A stretch of 64,000 bases of DNA from Chitinophagaceae bacterium (lineage in GTDB: Bacteria > Bacteroidota > Bacteroidia > Chitinophagales > UBA10324). Location of the stretch: NCBI GenBank assembly GCA_016717285.1, contig JADKFU010000001.1, positions 434,001 to 498,000 on the forward strand, read 5' to 3'. Made by a program: the position numbers and the translations under genes. This document shows, piece after piece, positions 35,229-43,227 of this stretch. The first letter of the stretch is position 1; the number at the start of each line of letters is the position of its first letter. Under the pieces are notes generated by a model. That model had not been told where the DNA came from. It made no database searches and saw only the letters and a program-made list of their open reading frames with translations.

Positions 35229-35300
35229 GAGGGGGGGTGGAGGGGGGGTTTAAAATTAAAAAAAAATTTTTTTTTAAAGCCGGGGGGGGGGGCGGGGGGG
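35229..35300. other. Extreme homopolymer block (poly-G, A9T9, poly-G)
   Basis: Seven G, TGGA, seven G, then TTTAAAATT, nine A, nine T, AAAGCC, eleven G, C and seven G. The G tracts could form quadruplexes and the A/T part a hairpin. No other region in the window is like this. It may be an assembly or sequencing artefact. Confidence 0.6.
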
Positions 35301-35305
35301 CTAAA

Positions 35306-35347
35306 TGGTTACATGGCTAAATTGCTTAATTGTTGCGGCGAAGCGGG
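35306..35347 (+). repeat. Octamer-periodic array with GC end (copy D)
   Basis: TGGTTACA, TGGCTAAA and TTGCTTAA end in TTGTTGCGGCGAAGCGGG. Same family as the arrays at 15.55, 15.83 and 21.94 kb; here the hairpin has lost one pairing base. Confidence 0.65.
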
Positions 35348-35363
35348 AGAGTAGCTGCAACAT

Positions 35364-35445
35364 AGCTAACAATGACTAATGCCCAATGACTCAGCTAACG
35401 ACCAAGGACTAACGACTTTTACTCACTACTCACTACTCACTACTA
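35364..35445. repeat. Heptamer-periodic array overlapping a gene end
   Basis: AATGACT-type heptamers pass into AACGACT and then CACTACT units. The last units encode the end of the next minus-strand gene (Ser-Ser-Glu-stop). Confidence 0.7.
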
Positions 35446-36251
35446 TACTTCCTAAAAAACCGCATCACCGTCTCATTAAACATTTCAGGATGCTGCAGAC
35501 AAACTCCGTGTTCTGAGTCGGGGAAAATGCAGAGCTCGGCATTTTGCAGCGATTGATAAATTTTAATCGTGTGTTCGGGTCTTATAAGATCATGATCACC
35601 TGCCATCACAAGTGCAGGACATTTTATTTTACCAAGTTCCTTATAGGGAATATTCGGTTCATTGATCATCATCACATTCAGTGTTCTTTCCACCGGTGAT
35701 ATATCTTTTCGTTTCACAAAGTCTTTCATTTCCTGAATCATTGCTGGGTTAAATGCAGAAGTATCAGGAACTATATTAGCTCCTGTAAATGCGATTCCTT
35801 TTATATGTTCCGGGCAATGCATTGCCATGATAATCGCATTGATTCCACCATCACTCCAGCCCAAAACAAATGCTGAGTCTATTTTTAAATAGTCAAGCAG
35901 CTTACAGAAATCGTCGGCCATCAAATCATATGAAAGCGAATCCGCCGAACCTCCTGATTTGCCCTGCAAGCGACTGTCAATAGCAATTACATGAAAGTGT
36001 TTTTCAAAAAAAGGAATCTGAAATTTGAAAGCATCAATAGCGCCACCATTCCCGTGTAGCATGATAAGCGGCTGACCTTTACCATAACTTTCATAATAAA
36101 GCTGAATGCCATTGATGGATGCATAATGTCCTGCGGAGCTGTTATTTCCATAAACAATTGCCGCTGAATCAATCACACTTTTATTTTGAGCATAACAATT
36201 TGTTTTAACAGCGAAGGTGAGCAGTAATAGAAAAGTCAAACTAGCTTTCAT
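35433..36251 (-). CDS. Exported alpha/beta hydrolase
   Basis: A 272-residue alpha/beta-hydrolase-fold protein with a signal peptide (MKASLTFLLLLTFAVKTNCYAQ). YYESYGKGQPLIMLHGNGGAID gives the oxyanion HG motif, GWSDGG holds the nucleophile Ser, the MAGDHDLIRPEHT segment supplies the acid Asp and DSEHGV the catalytic His. This is the pattern of esterase and peptidase-like family members (AB hydrolase 1). The substrate is not predictable. The last three residues and the stop codon are formed by the heptamer array beyond. Confidence 0.88.
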   Translation of the reverse strand: MKASLTFLLLLTFAVKTNCYAQNKSVIDSAAIVYGNNSSAGHYASINGIQLYYESYGKGQPLIMLHGNGGAIDAFKFQIPFFEKHFHVIAIDSRLQGKSGGSADSLSYDLMADDFCKLLDYLKIDSAFVLGWSDGGINAIIMAMHCPEHIKGIAFTGANIVPDTSAFNPAMIQEMKDFVKRKDISPVERTLNVMMINEPNIPYKELGKIKCPALVMAGDHDLIRPEHTIKIYQSLQNAELCIFPDSEHGVCLQHPEMFNETVMRFFRKYSSE

Positions 36252-36437
36252 TTTATGTAATTTGAAATGAGTATGGAATTAGAGGTACACAAATCTAACG
36301 GGAATATGTAATTGTGGGAGTACAATGATGACAGTATGCTAACTGTTGCAAAGTAGTCATCAAAAGAGTATATGCTTCTGCCTAATGTAGTGGCAGTTAT
36401 ATTTGCGAATGCCTGATGGCGAATCGATATGCCGGCC

Positions 36438-36779
36438 TTATTTTTTTTTAATCGCTGATGATAATTTTATAGACGCAACTTCATGGAAGGCTGCGGCCAG
36501 TGCATCTGCGCACATTTCTCGCTTAATGGTCTTTAAGTTGATATGTGTCCATCCCTGATCACCCCATTTATTCGGAACAGGATACATTACCTGCTTATCA
36601 TAAAGACAAAACAAATCCTGCTCCTTTTCTGAAAGCTTCACGGTTGCCCTGTTTTCTTTTATGTTCAGTGTTGCAAAGATCTTTTTATTCACCTTGAAAG
36701 CGGTGTTTTCAAAGTGAGGTGCTTCCATTGTTTCAGGAAATGACAACGCAATTTTCCGGAAGGCTTCTATACTAACCAT
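36438..36779 (-). CDS. MmcQ/YjbR family protein
   Basis: A 113-residue protein of the MmcQ/YjbR family, which has a double-wing-like fold related to DNA-binding CyaY-like domains. The typical segments are RKIALSFPETMEAPHF, FKVNKKIFATL, TVKLSEKEQDLFC, KWGDQGWTHINL and a C-terminal helix with LAAAFHEVA. The length is normal. The molecular role of the family is not established. It is separate from the hydrolase gene by about 190 bases with no feature seen. Confidence 0.88.
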   Translation of the reverse strand: MVSIEAFRKIALSFPETMEAPHFENTAFKVNKKIFATLNIKENRATVKLSEKEQDLFCLYDKQVMYPVPNKWGDQGWTHINLKTIKREMCADALAAAFHEVASIKLSSAIKKK

Positions 36780-37044
36780 TGCATTTCGTTATAGATTCTT
36801 TAATATCTAAGCTATCGAAGTCTGACATTTTTCGGCAGAAAATTTTGAATATCCGGGCAAAAAAATCGGGACAGGTCGAATATTGATTAACAATGGATGA
36901 TTTAAGAATTTTTTTTCGGAACTGTTCCGCAAACCTGCTTCGCTTCGTTCACTTCATCATTCAAAAATCGTTGATCTATGTTCGATGTTTATTTTGATGC
37001 TGGTTTATCCGGATTAGGAATTATAATCAACCGTAAGGCAGGAA

Positions 37045-37944
37045 TTATTTTACTCTGAAGGTATATGTAATGGTCCCAAACTGTTCTTCCGCAGCATCAG
37101 GATCAGCATTCACCCGGGTTTTCATGGCAGCAGCTTCGGCGAGTTGGAAGAGATAAGTGTCTGTAGTAGTAGAACCTTTCTGTGTTGCTTTCGCAAAAGT
37201 AACATTGCCGGTTTTATCCACTTTAATATTCACAACCACTTTGCCCGTGCGCTGAGTGTTATCAATTATGGAAGGAAAATAAATTATTTTTCTTCCACTC
37301 ATGCCCAACTGTGCTTTTCCTCCATCACCACCTAATCCCGGGCCTCCCATTCCCGGATTGCCTTCATACGAATCACCAAACGGGCTTCCATTCGGTTTGC
37401 CCTGGTCACCGGTTTTATTGCCGGTTCCTTCACTCGTGCTGTTGTTGGCAGTGCTTCCCGGGTACAGTGCTTTCGGTTGCGGTTTGGGTGGAGTGGGTGT
37501 TGGAGCAGCAGTATTGTTTTTTGTTGTTGTAGCAGGTGTAGTGGTTGGACTTGTTTTCTTCGGCGTTTCCTTTTTCTGAATTACAGGTGCCTCTTCTGTT
37601 TCTTGTGTAACTACGTCATTTGTTTTCTGTTGTTGCGCCGCCGCACTCGTAGCAACAGGAGTTGGTGCAACCAATTCCTCAGCGGTTCCCATCGGTTGTA
37701 TATCTCCTGAACCTTCTTCCACCAAACCAATATTCAGAAAAACACCCTGATCAGATAAAGGAGGATCAGGAGGAGTGAGCGTGAAAAAAAACAGGAGGAT
37801 CAATATCAATGCAGCATGAACAGTAATAGTGGTAAGCAAGCTGTTCAACTTGCTTCTTCTATCCATCCGCACATTTTCCGCATCGAAAGATGGATTAATA
37901 TCCACTTCATGTTTCAGAAAATTGGAAGAATCTATGGCGTGCAT
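37045..37944 (-). CDS. TonB-like energy-transducing protein
   Basis: A 299-residue protein with a short cytoplasmic start, one membrane helix (TTITVHAALILILLFFFTL, about 37-55), a long Pro/Thr/Lys-rich periplasmic stretch (about 95-215) and a small C-terminal domain with GRKIIYFPSIIDNTQRTGKVVVNIKVDKTGNV and GTITYTFRVK. This is the TonB architecture that couples the proton-motive force to outer-membrane transporters. The C-terminal domain is TonB/TolA-like rather than classical and could also fit an AgmX/PglI-like adventurous-gliding protein. It is the last gene of exbB-exbD-tonB. It could energise the SusC of this window. Confidence 0.82.
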   Translation of the reverse strand: MHAIDSSNFLKHEVDINPSFDAENVRMDRRSKLNSLLTTITVHAALILILLFFFTLTPPDPPLSDQGVFLNIGLVEEGSGDIQPMGTAEELVAPTPVATSAAAQQQKTNDVVTQETEEAPVIQKKETPKKTSPTTTPATTTKNNTAAPTPTPPKPQPKALYPGSTANNSTSEGTGNKTGDQGKPNGSPFGDSYEGNPGMGGPGLGGDGGKAQLGMSGRKIIYFPSIIDNTQRTGKVVVNIKVDKTGNVTFAKATQKGSTTTDTYLFQLAEAAAMKTRVNADPDAAEEQFGTITYTFRVK

Positions 37945-38000
37945 TTTATTAAATCTTGACTTTTTTCTATTGAACTGTAGCTTGCTATAAAAAAGTTAAA

Positions 38001-38035
38001 CTACTAATGACAATGACTAATGACTATTGACTATT
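38001..38035. repeat. Heptamer-periodic array at the exbD gene end
   Basis: AATGACT, AATGACT and ATTGACT units lie between exbD and tonB. The array supplies the exbD stop codon (TAG at 38033-38031). Confidence 0.65.
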
Positions 38036-38432
38036 TCTTTTTATCCGTTGCCAGTACCATTTTCGCTTTCAGTTTCGTGCCAATATCAATTACATCTACC
38101 ACATCCTGCACCGTGAGTAAATTATCTACCCGAAGTACGATGGTTGGTTCATTCATGGTTGATAGTTTAGCTGCCAATGCTGCTTCCAGATCCGGATACG
38201 CGACGGGACGATCATCCACTGCATAATTCATATTGTGATCAATCGACAACGTTACCATTTTCTTTGCAACAGTTTGCTCACTGTTCGTAGATTTTGGCAA
38301 GGTGAGTTTGATCACAGATGGATTCATCATTGTAGAAATGATCAGAAAGAACAACAGCAACATAAACATGATGTCGTTCAGCGAAGAGGTAGACACCTCT
38401 GCTTTCATTCTCGTATTTCTCCTGAATCTCAT
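38031..38432 (-). CDS. exbD: ExbD/TolR family biopolymer transport protein
   Basis: Inner-membrane partner of ExbB in the proton channel that drives TonB. A 133-residue protein with one N-terminal helix (FMLLLFFLIISTMM, about 22-36) preceded by STSSLNDIMF, which carries the Asp (about residue 20) needed for proton flow, and a periplasmic domain with IVLRVDNLLTVQDVVDVIDIG. Its start overlaps the stop of exbB by four bases (ATGA), so the two are translationally coupled. Length is normal. Confidence 0.92.
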   Translation of the reverse strand: MRFRRNTRMKAEVSTSSLNDIMFMLLLFFLIISTMMNPSVIKLTLPKSTNSEQTVAKKMVTLSIDHNMNYAVDDRPVAYPDLEAALAAKLSTMNEPTIVLRVDNLLTVQDVVDVIDIGTKLKAKMVLATDKKK

Positions 38433-39136
38433 GCGGTTGGCTCTTGTATGAGGTCAATAAAGTCAACTGCATTTGCTTCGAGCATGTACGACACACGATC
38501 GATCATATTATTCAACAGATTAAAGCATACATAAGCAAAAATGCCAACAAGCAGTCCAGCAGCAGATGTAATCATTTTTTCATACAAACCACCTGCAATG
38601 CCATCAATGCTGATTACTTTTTCAACAGAAATGGTGTAAAAAATTTTTATTACTCCTGAAATAGTTCCAATAAATCCCATCATCGGTGCAATGGCAGCAA
38701 TGATGGCGAGGTAATTCATGTTGTGATCGAGCTTATAAATCTCCAGCCTTCCTTCACTCTCCACAGCAGATTCCACTTCCTTGATAGGTTTACCGATTCG
38801 CTTGATTCCTTTACCAAGCAGCCGTGCAATAGGCGTATTGGTATTTCTGCAAAGCATGATGGCCGGTTCCATTTTTCCGGTTAGCAAATAATCGCGGATG
38901 TTAGACATGAAATTCTGATCGATACGTGATGCACGCCTGATCACCAGGAATCGTTCCACAGCAAAATACACAGCAAGCACTGAAAGAATCACCAACGGAT
39001 ACATGATCCATCCTCCTTTCATGATGAGCGAGAGCAGGCTCAGCGGCTCAGGTGGAGCTGTGACAGCAGGTTGAGTTAATGCATTATTCGCCACAGTGTC
39101 AATGGCGGTTTGGGTAATCTGAAGCAATAGAGTCAT
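38429..39136 (-). CDS. exbB: MotA/TolQ/ExbB proton channel family protein
   Basis: Inner-membrane ExbB-like proton channel. The ATG at 39136 gives 235 residues; a longer open frame to 39193 lacks support. It has a short periplasmic start, helix 1 (WIMYPLVILSVLAVYFAVERFLVI), a cytoplasmic loop with RRASRIDQNFM, and two C-terminal helices including NYLAIIAAIAPMMGFIGTISGVIKIFY and TSAAGLLVGIFAYVCFN, which hold the conserved Thr/Gly pattern of the channel. First gene of exbB-exbD-tonB. Confidence 0.93.
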   Translation of the reverse strand: MTLLLQITQTAIDTVANNALTQPAVTAPPEPLSLLSLIMKGGWIMYPLVILSVLAVYFAVERFLVIRRASRIDQNFMSNIRDYLLTGKMEPAIMLCRNTNTPIARLLGKGIKRIGKPIKEVESAVESEGRLEIYKLDHNMNYLAIIAAIAPMMGFIGTISGVIKIFYTISVEKVISIDGIAGGLYEKMITSAAGLLVGIFAYVCFNLLNNMIDRVSYMLEANAVDFIDLIQEPTA

Positions 39137-39314
39137 AGTGAAAAATCGGCTTAAGAACGCAGTCGGGAGTCTTTTATTTTTTGAGAATGACAAATATACC
39201 GGATAGGAAAAAAACTGCTGCTAATTCTGACTCAATCTTATAAACAGGCAATTCAGCGAATGTCTACTCTATTGTTTTCTAATTGAAAATCAATAAGTTT
39301 CTGAAAATGAAAAC

Positions 39315-39512
39315 GTGAAAAATCTCTGGATAGCTCTTCCGCTGTGCCTTGTAACATTGAATGTTTGCATGTGTTTTTCTCAGTCAACTATTCAATCGGA
39401 CAAAAGCCTTTTTCAGATAGGAATAATAGCTGCACCGGAATGGAATCTGCCGCATAGATTTTCAACGGATCTTATACTTGCCGGTTACTTTAGAATATTC
39501 TTAAACCAATAG
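39315..39512 (+). pseudogene. Short exported protein or truncated envelope gene
   Basis: GTG at 39315 opens 65 codons. The start is a clear signal peptide (WIALPLCLVTLNVCMCFSQS), but the mature part is only about 40 residues (FQIGIIAAPEWNLPHRFSTDLILAGYF), resembling the first strand and turn of an outer-membrane barrel. It ends in a stop with no continuation recognised. It is probably a decayed remnant, or a small exported protein. Confidence 0.4.
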
Positions 39513-39538
39513 AAATGAATGTTCCCATTCTGAAACTC

Positions 39539-40246
39539 TCACAACTGCAAATAATATGGTTGCATCAGCTCAATAAATGATTTTGAATAGGTTCCATCGC
39601 CGTTTTTAATTACCAGTATTTTTTCCGTCTGTTGATCAGTAGCATTGTTTGAAAAAAAAATAATATGGCGAATTACCTCTTGTTGCTCATTTTCCCTGAT
39701 TAAAATTCGTTCGTTGACGTACAACTCTGAAAGTGATGCCTGTTTAATAAATCTTTCAGAACTGTTTGCGGGAAGTAAAACCGAGAACATGCCATGAGCG
39801 TTTAAACTTCTTTTTATCACATCTATCAATTCCTGATAAGAAAGTTGTTCTGCATGTTTGGCTTTATTTTTTTTCAGGTAAGGTGACTTGAAATGTTTTT
39901 CGTAAAAAGGTGGATTGCAAATGATGAGGTTATATTTCCCGCGGTGATGAAATGTTCGTACATCAGTATTTATCACGTTGATACGATCCTTCCATAAACT
40001 GTTTTGCACATTGGCAGTGGCTTGAAGAAAGCTCGCTTCATCCAACTCCACGGCATCAATCCTGCTGCTGCATTTTTGTGCCATCATCAAGGATAGCAAA
40101 CCTGTTCCTGTTCCAATATCGAGAATAGCACCATCAGCAAAAGCAGGAGTAACAGCTCCTAATATGCAGGCGTCAGTCGCCACTTTCATGGCGCTTTGAT
40201 CCTGATCAATTCGGAATTGTTTGAATTGGAAGTAGGTGTTACTCAC
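39539..40246 (-). CDS. trmN6: tRNA1(Val) (adenine-37-N6)-methyltransferase-like (TrmN6/YfiC)
   Basis: SAM-dependent methyltransferase of 235 residues. The N-terminus FQFKQFRIDQDQSAMKVATDACILGA is highly typical of YfiC proteins. SAM motif I is ILDIGTGTGLLSL, acidic motif DAVELDEAS, and the catalytic NPPF motif lies in IICNPPFYEKHF, showing that the target is an adenine amino group. It modifies A37 of tRNA-Val. The start codon is GTG at 40246. It is between a decayed fragment and the T9SS sulfatase. Confidence 0.9.
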   Translation of the reverse strand: MSNTYFQFKQFRIDQDQSAMKVATDACILGAVTPAFADGAILDIGTGTGLLSLMMAQKCSSRIDAVELDEASFLQATANVQNSLWKDRINVINTDVRTFHHRGKYNLIICNPPFYEKHFKSPYLKKNKAKHAEQLSYQELIDVIKRSLNAHGMFSVLLPANSSERFIKQASLSELYVNERILIRENEQQEVIRHIIFFSNNATDQQTEKILVIKNGDGTYSKSFIELMQPYYLQL

Positions 40247-40300
40247 AAATGCTTCTGTTGAGGAATAAAGTGGAAGATAAAGATTTGAAAGTTTGTTTCC

Positions 40301-41989
40301 TTATTTCTTCACAAACAATTTTACCTGCATTTCTTTTCCCTGGGAAAATTTAAGCACATAAATTCCCGGAGGCAGATTGCTCACATCGATGCTGATGGTA
40401 TTCACAAGTGAAAGGCCAGCCTGCGGAAATTTCTTTTTCAAATAAGTTTTTCCTGCTGCATCAGTAATCAGTATATCTGCTTGTTCAGTTAAATACAGAT
40501 CAAATTGAAGCGATAAAAAATCAGTTACCGGATCCGGAAAAATCTGAAAGGAGAATTTGCTTTCAGTGAGCGAAGAAGCTGTTGAAAAAATCGTGTCAAT
40601 ATTCAGCAGGCTACAGGAAATGTTGATGGCTTCCGTTGTATCTCCCACTTCTATTCTCAGACTATCAAGTTTGAATTGATATTCACTGATCAGCGATGAG
40701 TAAGCAGGATTAAAGATCTGATTAGTGTCTTCATGCGTGTCGTTTTGCAAATCGTAAAACTCTTCAGTCAATTGATCGCACGACGATCTGATGTACTTAT
40801 ATCGCATGCTACGAACACTTCTGAAATCAGGAATTTCGGGTTGCGATGTTTCATGAAAATATTCATAGAGGAAGAGACCTCGATGCTGCGTGTTATTTGC
40901 AAGTTCACGCAATGAAATACCATCATCATCAAAAGTATCAGCGATTCCTGCTACGTCTAAAAATGTTTTAAAAAAATCTATGTTCAGCGCAAACTGATCA
41001 TCAACCACCGTATGCGCGGGAAACCATTTTGGGTAGCGAACAAACAGTGGAACATGTATGGACTCTTCATATGCCAATCGCTTGCGTTGCAGGTAATGAT
41101 CTCCAATGAATACTCCATTGTCACTTGTATAAACAATCAGTGTACTGTCCAGGATGCCTTTGCTTTCGAGCACACTGAACACAGAATCCAAGCCTGCTTC
41201 CACACCCATCAGTGTTTCGTAATAGGTTTGAATATCGCTCACACAGGTAGCTGAATCATTTGCATAATTGTTTTCGAGATAGATATAATTAGGATAATTC
41301 TTGGTGTAACCATGAAAGTTTTCCGGAAACGGAACAGGCGCTGAATGAAACGCATTCTCATAACCCGGATAGGCGACGTAAGCAGGATGTGGCGCCTTGC
41401 AGGAGTAGAGGAGAAAAAACGGCGTGCTGTCAGGCACAGATTGCAAAAAGTGAAGTGCATAATCGTTAATGGCAACCTGAACGTTTTCATCAAGGAGTGT
41501 ATCAGTTCCATTTAAATCAAACACTTTTGGTCCATAGTTTCCCTGACCGTTATAAGCACAGTAGTAATTATAGTCCGCGTCGGGAAAAGCAATGTATTCG
41601 TTGAGAAATTTGCCAACCAATCCGGTATAATAGCCATGATTGCGCAGGATCCGTGCGATAGTCAGTGTGCTGGTATCATACACCTGCAGGTTGGATGTAA
41701 ATCCATTGTGATGTGGATACTGACCAGTGAAAATACTCACGCGGCTGGGCTCACATAATGAAAGCACCACATAATCTTTTTTGAAGTCGGCACCTTCATC
41801 GGCAATACGGTTGATGGTGGGAGTATGAAACCATGATGGCCCTCCGGTGGAAGCATAATCCTGGTATCGTCCGTCATCAACAACTATGAACAGAATATTC
41901 GGTAGCTGATTGTTTTGTGCAATTAATTTTTTCGGAAGAAGAAAAACTAATATGCAGATGAATAAAATCAGCAGCATTAACTTCTTCAT
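40301..41989 (-). CDS. T9SS-secreted sulfatase
   Basis: A 562-residue type I sulfatase. After the signal peptide (to LIAQ), NILFIVVDDGRYQDY supplies the metal Asp pair (38, 39). The formylglycine motif is LCEPSRVSIFTGQYPHHNG with Cys79, so it needs a formylglycine-generating enzyme under aerobic conditions. Also present are LVGKFLNEY, YTSDNGVFIGDH and the C-terminal substrate segment. The last 80 residues are a T9SS sorting domain (FQIFPDPVTDF to VKLFVKK), which is less common for sulfatases. It should act outside the cell on sulfated glycans or other sulfate esters. No partner glycosidase is next to it. Confidence 0.9.
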   Translation of the reverse strand: MKKLMLLILFICILVFLLPKKLIAQNNQLPNILFIVVDDGRYQDYASTGGPSWFHTPTINRIADEGADFKKDYVVLSLCEPSRVSIFTGQYPHHNGFTSNLQVYDTSTLTIARILRNHGYYTGLVGKFLNEYIAFPDADYNYYCAYNGQGNYGPKVFDLNGTDTLLDENVQVAINDYALHFLQSVPDSTPFFLLYSCKAPHPAYVAYPGYENAFHSAPVPFPENFHGYTKNYPNYIYLENNYANDSATCVSDIQTYYETLMGVEAGLDSVFSVLESKGILDSTLIVYTSDNGVFIGDHYLQRKRLAYEESIHVPLFVRYPKWFPAHTVVDDQFALNIDFFKTFLDVAGIADTFDDDGISLRELANNTQHRGLFLYEYFHETSQPEIPDFRSVRSMRYKYIRSSCDQLTEEFYDLQNDTHEDTNQIFNPAYSSLISEYQFKLDSLRIEVGDTTEAINISCSLLNIDTIFSTASSLTESKFSFQIFPDPVTDFLSLQFDLYLTEQADILITDAAGKTYLKKKFPQAGLSLVNTISIDVSNLPPGIYVLKFSQGKEMQVKLFVKK

Positions 41990-42087
41990 ACGAGGTAATT
42001 TTCAGTATGATTAAAGATAAGACTAAAAGCTTACCTATATCCATCAAAAGAAAAATGATTTTCTGAAGCGCACCAGATTCTTCAGAT

Positions 42088-42103
42088 AATTATTATAATA
42101 ATT
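42088..42103. promoter_or_regulatory. 16-bp perfect AT palindrome upstream of the sulfatase
   Basis: AATTATTA-TAATAATT lies about 100 bases upstream of the sulfatase ATG on its transcribed side. It could be an operator; an AT-rich chance palindrome is also possible. The rest of the gap 41990-42241 shows nothing else. Confidence 0.3.
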
Positions 42104-42241
42104 CATATTTGAATAAGAAAAAAAATGCAAGTGCAGCAACAAAAATAAAATTCCCTGATCGCAGGTCAGCAACCGGGAAATTTATTTACAGAAAGAGTAA
42201 GTGATGAAGTGAACCAGGTGAAGTGTCGGTAAAAAAACCGG

Positions 42242-43087
42242 CTACTGCACCATTATGATTTCTACCCGCCGGTTCATTTTGCGGCCTTCAGGTGTATTGT
42301 TATCGGCGATCGGATCATTATCACCATGACCATCCGCAAATAAAAGATCAGCTTTAATTCCTTTACTGATAAAATAACGTTGTACAGTGGTTGCCCTCTT
42401 GATGGAAAGTTCAAGGTTGCTGGCTGCATTCCCGGTATTATCGGTATGACCATTAATAATCCATTTTCTGTCCGGATATTGTTTCATGATAGTCACAATG
42501 GCATCAAGCTGTGGATATGATTCTGCTGTAAGTTTATCTTTTCCTGATTGAAAGTCAATGCTTTTGGCGCTGGAGTTTATCGAATTTAGATCTTCTTTTT
42601 TTATTATAGTATCGATGGTAATATGTGAATTCATAACGGGCGCTTTAACGGTCTGTCCGGGTTCCGGTTTCAGGAAATCAATGAAATACACTCTCACTTT
42701 GCGATTGCCTTCCAGCATATAAACAGGTGACATGGCGTCAATAATTGTAAATGATATTTTGCCATCAGTTTCGCGATAAAAATTCCGGTCAAAGGTGCCT
42801 TTTGTTTCTGTCATTGAACCATCTTCCCGGGCAATATAAAGTGGTGGAACAACAGTGTTATCCTTCACCATGATCTGACCAACCCTGCAATTTGCTTTTC
42901 CCCTGGCATCCACCACGGAAACAGTCACTTTTTGCATGCCGTCCGTTACAGGAATGGTACCTCTGGTGGTAAACATATAATTATAATCGTCGAAGCAATT
43001 TTTACGGGTGTTGGTATCCTGACCAAAACAAGAAGCTGCTATCAACAAGCATACTGTGGTGGAGAAAAGAAGATTCCTGAAGTTCAT
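42242..43087 (-). CDS. OmpA-family peptidoglycan-associated protein
   Basis: A 281-residue exported protein from the ATG at 43087 (signal to CFGQ). The N-terminal domain (about 25-165) is beta-rich and not recognised; it begins with TRKNCFDDYNYMF. The C-terminal OmpA domain (about 185-281) has IDFQSGKDKLTAESYPQLDAI, INGHTDNTGNAASNLELSIKRA and DPIADNNTPEGRKMNRRVEI, including the Asp and Arg that bind diaminopimelate. It should anchor the envelope to the cell wall. It stands alone. Confidence 0.85.
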   Translation of the reverse strand: MNFRNLLFSTTVCLLIAASCFGQDTNTRKNCFDDYNYMFTTRGTIPVTDGMQKVTVSVVDARGKANCRVGQIMVKDNTVVPPLYIAREDGSMTETKGTFDRNFYRETDGKISFTIIDAMSPVYMLEGNRKVRVYFIDFLKPEPGQTVKAPVMNSHITIDTIIKKEDLNSINSSAKSIDFQSGKDKLTAESYPQLDAIVTIMKQYPDRKWIINGHTDNTGNAASNLELSIKRATTVQRYFISKGIKADLLFADGHGDNDPIADNNTPEGRKMNRRVEIIMVQ

Positions 43088-43227
43088 TTTTTTTCGATTT
43101 AGATAGTGCAAAGGTTGCAAACAAAAAGCGATAATAAAAGTGATAAAAATTCACCGGAATTTCGAGACATCTGAATTGCACCTCATTTAATCTTCAATAT
43201 GAGTTTAGCTGAGGAGAGCTTCAACCT

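Noticed and set aside
37301..37710. Open frames opposite the Pro-rich part of the TonB gene
   Set aside because: These are low-complexity mirror images of the Pro/Thr-rich tonB codons, with no signals of their own.
39315..39512. Complete outer-membrane barrel gene
   Set aside because: Only the signal peptide and one possible strand are present, so it is listed as a fragment.
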